In this document: piece after piece, positions 1-6,666 of the stretch
Layout of the letters: every line of letters begins with the position of its first letter
Position numbering within the stretch: the first letter of the stretch is position 1
From: Planctomycetota bacterium
GTDB lineage: Bacteria; Planctomycetota; Phycisphaerae; Sedimentisphaerales; Anaerobacaceae
Direction of reading: 5' to 3'
Assembly (NCBI GenBank): GCA_023139715.1
Contig: JAGLNB010000171.1
Span: 1 to 7,289, forward strand
DNA: 7,289 nt
Notes under the pieces: model-generated
What the model saw: the letters and a program-made list of their open reading frames with translations, nothing else
Databases searched by the model: none
What the model was told of the DNA's origin: nothing
Translations under genes and position numbers: made by a program

Positions 1-1481
1 TGGCCAATCTTACCAAACTCGATGACATTGTTTCGCTGTGCAAACGGCGTGGTTTTATATTTCAGTCCAGCGAAATTTACGGCGGACTTGGCAGCTGTTA
101 CGATTACGGGCCTCTCGGCGTGGAATTAAAAAACAACGTCAAAAAGAGCTGGTGGAAATCTGTTGTTCAGATGCGTGATGATGTTGTCGGCCTGGATTGC
201 AGTATTTTGATGCACCCGATGGTGTGGAAGTCATCCGGCCACGCTGACAAATTCGCCGATTTGATTGCCGAGTGTAAAAAGTGTAATAGCCGAACCCGCG
301 TTGACCATTTGGTCGATGCTGATAGTTCCGCCAATGGCAGCAGCAGTGAACACACCGAGCATATTGCAATCGATGCTGCTGCTCCACAGGATTTGAGCAA
401 TAAAGTTTGTCCCAATTGCGGCTCGGTCGGCAAATTCACCGAACCAATGCCTTTCAAATTGATGTTTGAAACGCAGATGGGAGCTAATGTTGACGATTCA
501 ATGACGCTTTATTTGCGTCCTGAAACAGCTCAGGGAATTTTCGCTAACTTTAGAAATGTTCTCGACAGTACCCGTGTCAAGATTCCGTTTGGCATAGCTC
601 AAATTGGCAAGAGTTTCCGCAATGAGATTACGACTAAGGCCTTTATTTTCCGAACGCGTGAATTTGAGCAGGCCGAACTTGAATTTTTCTGTGAGCCGGG
701 AACCGATGAGCAGTGGTGGAATATCTGGAAGGAAGCTCGCTTTAACTGGTACATTGATTTGGGCATTAAGAAAGAAAATCTGCATTTGAGAGACCACGCC
801 GGCGATGAACTGGCTCATTACGCAAAGGCCTGCGTTGACGTTGAATATAAATTTCCGTTTGGCTCAGGCGACTGGCAGGAGTTGGAGGGCATTGCCAACC
901 GAACTGATTTTGACCTTCGCCAGCATCAGCGGGGTATGCGGACAATGAACAAATGGTTCGAGTCCGACAGGGATTTAACAAAGATTGATTTGATTGACGA
1001 ATCCGATGATTTTGAAAAGGGGCCATTGTCGTATTTTGATGAGCAGCAGAAAAAGCGTTACATTCCTTACGTAATTGAGCCAAGTGCCGGAATCGATAGA
1101 AGTGCATTGGCTTTCCTTGTTGACGCTTACGATGAGGAAGAGGTCGGCGGCCAGAAGCGGAATTTATTGCGTTTCCATCCTGCCCTTGCTCCGATTAAGG
1201 CAGCTGTTTTTCCGCTGGTCAAAAAGGAAGGTATGCCGGACATTGCTCACAATATTTGTAATGATTTGAAGAAGCATTTTAATGCTTTTTACGATGAGAA
1301 GGGTGCTGTTGGCCGGCGTTATCGCCGTCAGGACGAAGCCGGCACGCCGTTTTGCATCACCGTTGACGGCCAGACTCTCGAAGATAATACCGTTACTTTG
1401 AGAGAGCGTGATTCGATGGCACAATCGCGTGTTTCTACGGACAAATTATTAAATTATCTCCGCGACAAACTGGATATGTAA
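1..1481 (+). CDS. glyQS: Glycyl-tRNA synthetase, dimeric (alpha2) class II type; lacks only the first base of the start codon
   Basis: It attaches glycine to tRNA-Gly in the cytoplasm using ATP. The frame is open from base 3 and reads ANLTKLDDIVSLCKRRGFIF..., the usual N-terminus; the window opens with 'tg', so an ATG probably lies across the left edge. This gives about 493 residues, slightly long for the roughly 460-residue bacterial dimeric type. Numbering from that inferred Met: YDYGPLG near 35-40; two CxxC pairs (92/95 and 137/140) resembling a zinc ribbon; RPETAQG near 173-179; class II motif 2 (FRNEI...FRTREFEQAELEFF) about 206-230; motif 3 with EPSAGIDR ending at 367. The C-terminal anticodon-binding domain starts near LAPIKAAVFPL and includes GRRYRRQDEAGTPFCITVD. 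The stretch between the CxxC pairs is Ser/Ala/Asp-rich and looks like a variable linker. No terminator follows, so readthrough into the gene 86 bp downstream is possible. A GTG at 120 is an internal Val codon, not a start. Confidence 0.97.
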   Translation, partial: ANLTKLDDIVSLCKRRGFIFQSSEIYGGLGSCYDYGPLGVELKNNVKKSWWKSVVQMRDDVVGLDCSILMHPMVWKSSGHADKFADLIAECKKCNSRTRVDHLVDADSSANGSSSEHTEHIAIDAAAPQDLSNKVCPNCGSVGKFTEPMPFKLMFETQMGANVDDSMTLYLRPETAQGIFANFRNVLDSTRVKIPFGIAQIGKSFRNEITTKAFIFRTREFEQAELEFFCEPGTDEQWWNIWKEARFNWYIDLGIKKENLHLRDHAGDELAHYAKACVDVEYKFPFGSGDWQELEGIANRTDFDLRQHQRGMRTMNKWFESDRDLTKIDLIDESDDFEKGPLSYFDEQQKKRYIPYVIEPSAGIDRSALAFLVDAYDEEEVGGQKRNLLRFHPALAPIKAAVFPLVKKEGMPDIAHNICNDLKKHFNAFYDEKGAVGRRYRRQDEAGTPFCITVDGQTLEDNTVTLRERDSMAQSRVSTDKLLNYLRDKLDM

Positions 1482-1507
1482 TAGTTATTCAGAGCCGCGA
1501 CAGCCTG

Positions 1508-1533
1508 CCCGTCGTAGCTTTAGCGAAGACGGG
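1508..1533. repeat. Short hairpin-forming dispersed repeat in the glyQS-downstream spacer
   Basis: A perfect 6-bp stem, CCCGTC (1508-1513) with GACGGG (1528-1533), encloses a 3x3 internal loop (gta/gaa) and a GCT/AGC pair. No T-run follows, so it does not look like an intrinsic terminator. The preceding GCCTGCCCG (1503-1511) recurs at 5860-5868. GTCGTAGCT (1511-1519) recurs at 6017-6025. The reverse complement of 1511-1529 matches 6040-6058 at 14 of 19 positions. It therefore belongs to a dispersed repeat family that also occurs in the 5.86-6.07 kb spacer. Confidence 0.6.
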
Positions 1534-1554
1534 TAATGGAGCGGTCATAGATTT

Positions 1555-1559
1555 GGGAG
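1555..1559 (+). promoter_or_regulatory. Shine-Dalgarno site for the membrane protein gene
   Basis: GGGAG lies 8 nt before the ATG at 1568. It supports that start and matches the 8-9 nt spacing seen at the other genes in this window. Confidence 0.7.
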
Positions 1560-1567
1560 ACTGAAAA

Positions 1568-3154
1568 ATGGACGAGCAAAAGCCGGTAAAGAAAAAAACG
1601 GGAATTGTAAAGCGTATTTTCCTTTGGTTGTGGCGTGTAGTATTGGTTTGTTTGCTGGCAGCCGGTTTATATTTTCAAGCCCCGTGGAAAGTAGTAACAC
1701 TTCTTTTAATTTTTCTTTTGGCTTGTACTATTTTGCCGCGAAAATTTCGCAAGTGGTTCCTGTGTTCGGTTGGAGTTGTCATAGTGGCTTTGATTGTCTG
1801 GGTCTTTTTGCCGGAAGACGAACAGCAATGGCGGCCTTATACATTTGATGCCGAGCTTGCAGCCATTGAAGCTGCTCGCAGCATACCGGAATCTGAAAAT
1901 GTCGCTGTAATCTACAATCAGCTTTTGGCTAATTATGATGCCAATGTATTTGGATATGATTTTCTTGGTGATGAGCATGGCACATTAACCAGCAATCAGC
2001 CCTGGAAAAGCAAAGAGCATCCCGAAATAGCCAAATGGCTTAAGGAGCAAAAGAGTACAATATCAAAATTGATGGAAGCGGCAAAAATAGAGAAATGTCG
2101 ATTTCCAGTAAATGTGGATATTTGGCTTAATGATGAAATAACATCACGATACTCTCCAATGCGTCAATGGGCACGTTTACTCATTCGTTCTTCCAACAAC
2201 GACTTTGGCGAGAGAAAATTCGATATGGCCATAGAAAAGAATTTTGCTGTTTTTGAGATGGCGAACCATCAGTATCAGCAGCCGATGATAATCGATATGC
2301 TAATGGGAGTTGGATGTGAAGCATTAGCAATACGACAATTCAATAATTTTATTATTACCGGCGATGCAACCGAAAAGCGTCTTGATGTAATTGAAGATGC
2401 TGTAACAGAAATCAGATTCGACTGGACTTCGGATTTTCCATTGATACTTAGCTACGAGAAATTGTCAATCAAAAGTATCATAGGTAGGTTTTACGAAGTA
2501 AATTCAAATGGTAAAGTAAGATTTAACCGCAATCCTTCAACCACAATCGCAATAGAAACTGCGTTACCCAGTTCTTTGTCAGACTATTGGCTAAAAAAAC
2601 TTTTGAAAACAAAAGCTATATTAACATGGTTTTTTGTTCCTTCTAACCCGCAAAAGACAGCTGAAATTGTTGACGATGCTTATGAAAGGCGTTATGCAAT
2701 GGCCGATGCGGACTATGATTGGGAAAAAGAACCGGAACAAATCCGGCCAAAATTCAAGCTGAACTATTCCTATTATAACGGATATTTAACCTATATTTTG
2801 CGACCCGCTTATCATAGGGTTCACGATTTGTACCTGCGACTGCTTACGGATAAAAGTGGTTGCCAAATTATGATTGGCTTGCGGCGATACAAAAACGAAA
2901 ACGGCTGTTGGCCGGAAACTCTTGATGATATTATTGATTTAGTTCCAGCTGAAGTTTTTACGGATGCGTTCAGCGGCAAAGCGTTTGTTTATAAGCTGAC
3001 TGATGACGGCTTTACTCTTTATAGTATCGGCAAAAACGGCATTGATGAAGCTGGCGAGCGAGCCAAAGATTATGGCACAAAAATTAATAACAATGAACCT
3101 TGTGCTGACGATTGGCTGATTTGGCCACGCAGTAGCAGCGGATGTTCAAAATAA
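1568..3154 (+). CDS. Membrane-anchored protein of unknown function with pseudopilin-like C-terminal module
   Basis: I do not recognise a named family for the 528-residue whole. A basic N-terminus (KPVKKKTGIVKR) precedes three hydrophobic segments at about 17-36, 40-56 and 64-82. A large hydrophilic region of about 445 residues follows, probably exported, although topology was judged by eye. It opens with an Ala/Glu-rich stretch (ELAAIEAARSIPESENVAVIYNQ, about 94-116) like those in other planctomycete hypothetical proteins. The C-terminal part (about 431-497) reads GLRRYKNENGCWPETLDDI...DAFSGKAFVY...DGFTLYSIGKNGIDEAG. This resembles the core of type II secretion major pseudopilins (GspG), with 'Y...NG.WP', 'D.FSGK' and 'LYSIG.NG', but the prepilin peptidase site and N-terminal pilin helix are absent. 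It is therefore not itself a pseudopilin. The ATG is supported by GGGAG 8 nt upstream. With an 86-bp gap and no terminator after glyQS, cotranscription is possible but function need not be shared. Confidence 0.85.
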   Translation: MDEQKPVKKKTGIVKRIFLWLWRVVLVCLLAAGLYFQAPWKVVTLLLIFLLACTILPRKFRKWFLCSVGVVIVALIVWVFLPEDEQQWRPYTFDAELAAIEAARSIPESENVAVIYNQLLANYDANVFGYDFLGDEHGTLTSNQPWKSKEHPEIAKWLKEQKSTISKLMEAAKIEKCRFPVNVDIWLNDEITSRYSPMRQWARLLIRSSNNDFGERKFDMAIEKNFAVFEMANHQYQQPMIIDMLMGVGCEALAIRQFNNFIITGDATEKRLDVIEDAVTEIRFDWTSDFPLILSYEKLSIKSIIGRFYEVNSNGKVRFNRNPSTTIAIETALPSSLSDYWLKKLLKTKAILTWFFVPSNPQKTAEIVDDAYERRYAMADADYDWEKEPEQIRPKFKLNYSYYNGYLTYILRPAYHRVHDLYLRLLTDKSGCQIMIGLRRYKNENGCWPETLDDIIDLVPAEVFTDAFSGKAFVYKLTDDGFTLYSIGKNGIDEAGERAKDYGTKINNNEPCADDWLIWPRSSSGCSK

Positions 3155-3210
3155 TTTTATTTAAGGAAAAACTGAAACCTTGATTTATCCTGCAATTTAC
3201 AAAAAAAAGC

Positions 3211-3239
3211 TTGACTTTTTGGATATTAGCCCGTAACCT
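3211..3239 (+). promoter_or_regulatory. Candidate sigma-70-type promoter in the 383-bp spacer
   Basis: TTGACT (3211-3216) matches the -35 consensus at 5 of 6 positions. A 17-nt spacer leads to TAACCT (3234-3239), which matches the -10 consensus at only 3 of 6. An A-run lies just upstream. It would initiate upstream of both the small broken ORF at 3288 and the large gene at 3538. The weak -10 is the main doubt. Confidence 0.35.
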
Positions 3240-3287
3240 GAAATGCCGTGAATTGGGCGTTTTAATGGCCTTTAACGGAGGTTGGGT

Positions 3288-3437
3288 TTGAGAAATTTCC
3301 AGAAAACCGAGCTTTGTCTTTGTGACAACAGCCGGATTGTGTCTTCTTGTAGCCGGCGGGATAGTCGTTTCAAATCATCAGAAGTTCTGCAGCATATCCG
3401 CGATTTTTCTAAAAAAACAAATCTCAGTTTAGATTAA
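3288..3437 (+). pseudogene. Small putative membrane-protein ORF, apparently broken by a +1 frameshift
   Basis: GGAGG (3277-3281) sits 6 nt before a TTG at 3288. That frame reads LRNFQKTELCLCDNSR... for 49 residues to TAA (3435-3437) and looks unlike a protein. The neighbouring frame, open after a TGA at 3289-3291, reads RKPSFVFVTTAGLCLLVAGG followed by IVVSNHQ..., a typical positively charged start plus transmembrane helix, and ends at TAG (3430-3432). Removing one A from the AAAA run (3303-3306) joins the two into about 48 residues beginning MRNFQKPSFVFV. It could be a decayed gene, the remnant N-terminus of a larger gene, a sequencing error, or chance. A GTG at 3322 could also start a 36-residue hydrophobic peptide, but I see no SD for it. 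Confidence 0.3.
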
Positions 3438-3523
3438 CGCGTCTTTATAAATAATTTAATAAAAAATTGTAGCTTAAAGAATTTGTTAGCAGAAGAAGAT
3501 GTTCTGATTTCCGAAACTTTTTT

Positions 3524-3528
3524 GGAGG
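3524..3528 (+). promoter_or_regulatory. Shine-Dalgarno site for the dockerin-tailed protein
   Basis: GGAGG lies 9 nt upstream of the ATG at 3538. This is a strong SD that, together with the signal peptide starting at that Met, fixes the start. The DNA between 3438 and 3520 is AT-rich with no other clear signal. Confidence 0.8.
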
Positions 3529-3537
3529 ATAGAGAAA

Positions 3538-5853
3538 ATGAAGAAACTAATTTTTATAACTTTGCTTGTGCTGCTTGTTGGCAGCAGTTCGGTGTTTGCA
3601 GCGTCGTATACTTATACCGTAAGTGGTAAAGTGTATAATAGATTTAGCATGCAGACTGTTTCAGGTGCTACGGTCAAACATACCATTTACTGGGGCGATG
3701 GCAGTAGTAGTACGCAAACCAAAACTTCTGCCAATGACGGCTCCTACACCTTTACTCGTACGAGCGTCAATGACCCCAACGCCAAATCGATGGCCCTGAC
3801 GGCAACTTCAGGCAGTCAGAAAGGCGGCATCTGCTGGACATCTGCATCGTATTCCGAATCCAAATGGTGTCCTATAGATTCGATTATGCTTGACCCGATG
3901 CTGAGATTTCAAACAGGTGTAGCAAGGATGGCTTCACCAGGTGTCCAAGCCTCATGGGACCCGGCTATTATTTATCTGGACGATATAGGCGGGCCTCAGG
4001 AAGTAACTTCGTACCAGGTGAGCCTGGCCTTTGAACCAATGAAAATAAACTGCGAAGAGGTAGTTCCATCGCAAACATATTCTTCGTTTAATCCCATAAT
4101 TGATAATATGGCAGGAACTATTACAGTAGAGGCCATTTTAGACGCTCCTGTTATGATTGGCGACATCAATGTACCGACAGAATTGTTTCAGATGAGCTGG
4201 AACCTGCTTGAGGCCGAGCCGGTTTGCGTAACGAGTGTTATTACCGACGCAAACAGTGGTTTTATCGTAAACGGTGTTCCTGAAAATGCTGTTATTAATC
4301 AGAGCGACCATTTGGTCGGCGAGCCTGACAAATGCAAACCGACATTTTTGCTGGAGACTCAGGATGACTGGATGGGCGTATTACAGTCCGAATGGCCAAG
4401 TCCGTCGGTAAGTCCAATTTTTGAATCGCAATGGGAGTTCTATATGGAGCAATTAGGCGATTCCAATAATACGCAGGAAGGCGAGCCGTATCCTGACGTA
4501 AATTTCCAGCCGGCTGAATTATGGGTTTATGGTGGCGGCGGCAGCGGGGGAACTGACCCTAACGATGCCGGCCTTGTAATGTTCTGGGGTTCAAACAGTT
4601 TGCCAGATGGCAACTATGCGACGGCTTTCAGATATGATTATGGCCTTGACCCTGATTTGCGAAATTCGACTATTACAATTACCGTAACTGCTCCCCAATT
4701 TGGCCCTGCAGGCCAGGTCAATGCTGTGTCATTTTCGATTGTTGACATAGCCGGTCTTCGCCGCAGCTGGTGGTGGAGTGTAGGCCCTGCTCCTGCTCCG
4801 ATACAGTGGAACACACCTACTAAGGTTACGATTGATACATCAAAAACTGGCTTAATTGCTACAACTCCGGTCGCTACGGGCTACAGCAGCGCAGCTGGAT
4901 TTAATCTTTCGCAGTCGCAGAATTTTGATGTTGATGAAAATTTCCAATGGATATTCGGACAGATTCCGGTTCCGCCGCCCGGCCAGCCGACATTTGTCGG
5001 TATGTGGAATTACTGGCATAACCTGCTGGTTACAAAAAACACCAACGGAAGTGCCGACAGCAAATGGTATGTAAAATGGAGTCAGCCGCCGGTTGTGATT
5101 GATGATAATGAGCCGCCTCTGATTAACGGCTGGGACGAACTATCCGACTACAATAATTCGCCTATTATGGCTGATGACTGGGAATGTACGGACGAAAGAC
5201 CGATTACGGATATTCACTGGTGGGGTTCTTTCCTTGGCTGGACACAGCCGACTCCGCCGCCGATAGTTCCCAAGCAATTCCATATTGGCATCTGGACGGA
5301 CGTTCCTGACCCTAACCCGAACGATCCGAATTTTTATAGTCAGCCGGGCGTATTGATTTGGGAAAACTTCTGTGACAGTTCGGTCTGGAATTTTGCCGGC
5401 TACGACGTTGACCCGCAAAATCGTCCTGAATATGAAGACGAGGCCTGTTTCCAGTTTGCTCAATTTTTGTCGGAAGATGAATGGTTCCATCAGGAGCCGA
5501 ACGAGCTTACCGGAACAAATGTATATTGGCTGAGTATTGCTGCCATTTACGACCCTTGCGATCCGGTGCCGGCTCATCCTTGGGGCTGGAAGACCAGGCC
5601 GCATTTCTTTAATGACGATGCAGTTCGCATTACTGATGTTGTTGGTTCGTGGCCGCCTGTTGTTGGCTCTGTGGTCAATGGTGCTAATCCGGTTTATTGG
5701 CCTGACCCGAATGATTCGTGGGATTTAGCTTTTGAGTTGACTACTAATGACCCAGGCGAAGAGCCGGAAAGTGCGGATTTGAATCGTGATGGCTTTGTAG
5801 ATTTCAGCGACTTTGCTGTTTTCGCTGACCAATGGCTGACTACAGGTCTGTAA
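3538..5853 (+). CDS. Large secreted protein with beta-rich domains and C-terminal dockerin-like tail
   Basis: The product has 771 residues and no recognisable catalytic motif. Residues 1-21 form a Sec signal peptide (MKKLIFITLLVLLVG core, VFA then A), with likely cleavage near 21/22. Residues about 25-105 resemble a carboxypeptidase-regulatory/CNA-B-like beta sandwich (VSGKVY...VSGATV...NDGSYTF). A Gly-rich linker (YGGGGSGGTDPND) lies near 331-343. The middle (about 345-510) is Trp/Pro-rich and unassigned. Residues about 523-735 begin with PPLINGWDELSDYNNS and contain ADDWECTDERPITDIHWWGS and FHIGIWTDVP. I associate this layout with a planctomycete domain of unknown function (I recall DUF7901, unverified). 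The tail at 746-771 carries one EF-hand-like loop, DLNRDGFVDFSD (747-758), then FADQWL, as in type I dockerins but with a single repeat. It probably acts outside the cytoplasm in binding or surface display. A strong SD precedes it and a strong terminator follows, so it probably ends its transcript. Confidence 0.9.
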   Translation: MKKLIFITLLVLLVGSSSVFAASYTYTVSGKVYNRFSMQTVSGATVKHTIYWGDGSSSTQTKTSANDGSYTFTRTSVNDPNAKSMALTATSGSQKGGICWTSASYSESKWCPIDSIMLDPMLRFQTGVARMASPGVQASWDPAIIYLDDIGGPQEVTSYQVSLAFEPMKINCEEVVPSQTYSSFNPIIDNMAGTITVEAILDAPVMIGDINVPTELFQMSWNLLEAEPVCVTSVITDANSGFIVNGVPENAVINQSDHLVGEPDKCKPTFLLETQDDWMGVLQSEWPSPSVSPIFESQWEFYMEQLGDSNNTQEGEPYPDVNFQPAELWVYGGGGSGGTDPNDAGLVMFWGSNSLPDGNYATAFRYDYGLDPDLRNSTITITVTAPQFGPAGQVNAVSFSIVDIAGLRRSWWWSVGPAPAPIQWNTPTKVTIDTSKTGLIATTPVATGYSSAAGFNLSQSQNFDVDENFQWIFGQIPVPPPGQPTFVGMWNYWHNLLVTKNTNGSADSKWYVKWSQPPVVIDDNEPPLINGWDELSDYNNSPIMADDWECTDERPITDIHWWGSFLGWTQPTPPPIVPKQFHIGIWTDVPDPNPNDPNFYSQPGVLIWENFCDSSVWNFAGYDVDPQNRPEYEDEACFQFAQFLSEDEWFHQEPNELTGTNVYWLSIAAIYDPCDPVPAHPWGWKTRPHFFNDDAVRITDVVGSWPPVVGSVVNGANPVYWPDPNDSWDLAFELTTNDPGEEPESADLNRDGFVDFSDFAVFADQWLTTGL

Positions 5854-5859
5854 TTGCTT

Positions 5860-5895
5860 GCCTGCCCGGAGCAAGGCGTAGCCGAGTTGAAGGGT
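5860..5895. repeat. Dispersed repeat fragment between stop codon and terminator
   Basis: GCCTGCCCG (5860-5868) is identical to 1503-1511, and both copies lie just after a stop codon. It is followed by GGCGTAGCC, which shares CGTAGC with the copies at 1513 and 6019. CTTGC (5858-5862) can pair with GCAAG (5871-5875). This is a degenerate member of the family seen at 1503-1533 and 6007-6069. Confidence 0.4.
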
Positions 5896-5917
5896 GAGTA
5901 TTTTTTGAGATGTTGAT

Positions 5918-5956
5918 GCTGTGGGCGGAAAATTAAATCCGCCCACAGCTTTTTTT
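5918..5956 (+). terminator. Rho-independent terminator of the dockerin-tailed gene
   Basis: A perfect 12-bp stem is formed by GCTGTGGGCGGA (5918-5929) and TCCGCCCACAGC (5938-5949). The loop is 8 nt and A/T-only, and seven Ts follow directly (5950-5956). It lies 65 nt after the stop codon at 5853. This is the strongest regulatory signal in the window. Confidence 0.95.
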
Positions 5957-5965
5957 GTGATTAGT

Positions 5966-5983
5966 GTTGCTGGTTGCTAGTTG
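5966..5983. repeat. Heptamer tandem repeat, about 2.6 copies
   Basis: GTTGCTG, GTTGCTA and GTTG follow head to tail. It is a short non-coding tandem at the left edge of the repeat island, with no coding or regulatory context. Confidence 0.5.
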
Positions 5984-5986
5984 TTT

Positions 5987-6002
5987 GTGATGCGTATTGC
6001 GT
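5987..6002 (-). repeat. GCAATACG-type element, left copy of a 16-bp inverted repeat
   Basis: GTGATGCGTATTGCGT is the exact reverse complement of 6742-6757. The two copies bracket about 740 bp of non-coding, repeat-rich DNA. A partial copy on the + strand, GCAATACGTATCA, lies at 6585-6597. Confidence 0.7.
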
Positions 6003-6006
6003 AATC

Positions 6007-6069
6007 GGCTTGTCGCGTCGTAGCTCCACTGGAGCTTCCGCCTTCGTTAAAACTTCGGCGAGACAAGCC
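6007..6069. repeat. Complex inverted repeat able to form a three-way junction
   Basis: A perfect 8-bp outer stem, GGCTTGTC (6007-6014) with GACAAGCC (6062-6069), encloses two further hairpins. The first is AGCTCC (6022-6027)/GGAGCT (6031-6036), perfect with a 3-nt loop. The second is CGCC (6039-6042)/GGCG (6057-6060) with an inner GTT/AAC pair. There is no T-tract, so terminator function is unlikely. Parts of it match the hairpin at 1508-1533 in both orientations, which indicates a dispersed family. Confidence 0.65.
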
Positions 6070-6080
6070 AAAACACGAAA

Positions 6081-6153
6081 AATCCGTGTTAATCCGTGAA
6101 ATCCGTGGTTAATTTTTCTGCCTTTTAATCAGTGAAATCAGTATAATCAGCGA
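6081..6153. repeat. AATCCGTG/AATCAGTG decamer array, copy A
   Basis: Three units with about 10-bp period occur at 6081-6112 (AATCCGTGTT, AATCCGTGAA, ATCCGTGGTT, then AA). A 14-bp gap follows, then three variant units at 6127-6153 with CAG in place of CCG (AATCAGTGAA, ATCAGTAT, AATCAGCG). The array runs directly into the hairpin module at 6154-6189. Similar arrays occur at 6217-6248 and 6667-6698. Confidence 0.75.
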
Positions 6154-6189
6154 TTAAACAACCCTGCCATGGTGATGGCAGGGCTAACC
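6154..6189. repeat. Hairpin module 1 flanked by TTAAACAA and CTAACC
   Basis: CCCTGCCAT (6162-6170) and ATGGCAGGG (6175-6183) form a perfect 9-bp stem with loop GGTG. It is preceded by TTAAACAA (6154-6161) and followed by CTAACC. The module at 6697-6738 has the same flanks and a different but still fully paired stem. Read on the minus strand it is followed by TTGTTTAA, a weak T-rich tail. Confidence 0.65.
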
Positions 6190-6216
6190 GCATAAAACAC
6201 TTAAAATCCTTATCAA

Positions 6217-6248
6217 AAATCCGTGTAATCTGTGAAATCCGTGGTTAA
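6217..6248. repeat. AATCCGTG decamer array, copy B
   Basis: Three units (AATCCGTGTA, ATCTGTGAA, ATCCGTGGTT) end in AA. The sequence leading in, TCAAAAATCCGTG (6213-6225), is identical to 6664-6676, so the shared segment extends past the repeat unit itself. Confidence 0.7.
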
Positions 6249-6282
6249 TTTTGAGTTCCCAAAAACTTTCCAAAACGATTGA

Positions 6283-6415
6283 TTTAAAAAAAAGAGGCTG
6301 TGAAAAAACTGGTTCTTTTTTGACAAAAAATGGATTTTTTCGCTCCTTTTTTGACAAAAATTGACAAAAAACGCTAAAAAACACTCACTTTTTGACCGTT
6401 TTTTTCTTATCTATT
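6283..6415. repeat. A/T-run island with repeated TTGACAAAAA
   Basis: The stretch is dominated by A5-A8 and T5-T7 runs. TTGACAAAAA occurs at 6320, 6351 and 6361, and TTGACC at 6392. The hexamers look like -35 boxes; the best partner is TAAAAA at 6375-6380, 18 nt after the copy at 6351. No gene lies downstream on this strand, so a promoter is not convincing. The following 6416-6600 holds no feature I can support beyond a small AAATCGAAT duplication (6482 and 6536). Confidence 0.4.
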
Positions 6416-6604
6416 CTGCCTAAGTTACGCATAGTGATTTACCCCCCTTTGATTTTGGGCTAAAAATGAGGTTCGGCCGAAAAATCGAATAAAAAAAACC
6501 CGAAAAACACCATATTTTTGGATTTCGCACTTCCCAAATCGAATTTTTTTTCTGACGATTTTGATTGAAAATAACCCAGCCAATGCAATACGTATCATAA
6601 AATA

Positions 6605-6624
6605 CCCATCCTTGACAGGAGGGG
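6605..6624. repeat. Hairpin module 2 (degenerate)
   Basis: CCCATCCT (6605-6612) pairs with AGGAGGGG (6617-6624) in seven of eight positions around loop TGAC. The only mismatch is A6608/G6621. It ends in GGGGCT like module 3 but lacks the TTAAACAA and CTAACC flanks. It lies just after a GCAATACG element, so I read it as a decayed relative. Confidence 0.4.
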
Positions 6625-6666
6625 CTCTGTTGGGAACTAAACACGAAATATGTAAAATCTCTTTCA

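Noticed and set aside
766..1107. 113-residue minus-strand frame inside glyQS
   Set aside because: It lies wholly within conserved synthetase motifs on the plus strand and has no independent support.
3155..3210. Terminator after the membrane protein gene
   Set aside because: I found A/T-rich sequence but no stable GC stem followed by a T-run.
5140..5604. 154-residue minus-strand frame opposite the dockerin-tailed gene
   Set aside because: It is a shadow frame. The plus strand has a signal peptide, recognisable domains and a strong SD over the same DNA.
6007..6069. tRNA gene or classical terminator from the cloverleaf-like folding
   Set aside because: It lacks a tRNA TψC consensus, an anticodon arm of the right size and a CCA-type end. 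No T-tract follows, so it is not an intrinsic terminator.
6351..6380. Plus-strand promoter (TTGACA-N18-TAAAAA)
   Set aside because: The match lies in very AT-rich DNA where such hits are expected by chance, and the only gene downstream is on the opposite strand.
6184..6384. 66-residue minus-strand frame
   Set aside because: It consists of translated repeat (NHGFHRLHGF) and T-run sequence (repeated Phe/Lys). It is not protein-like.
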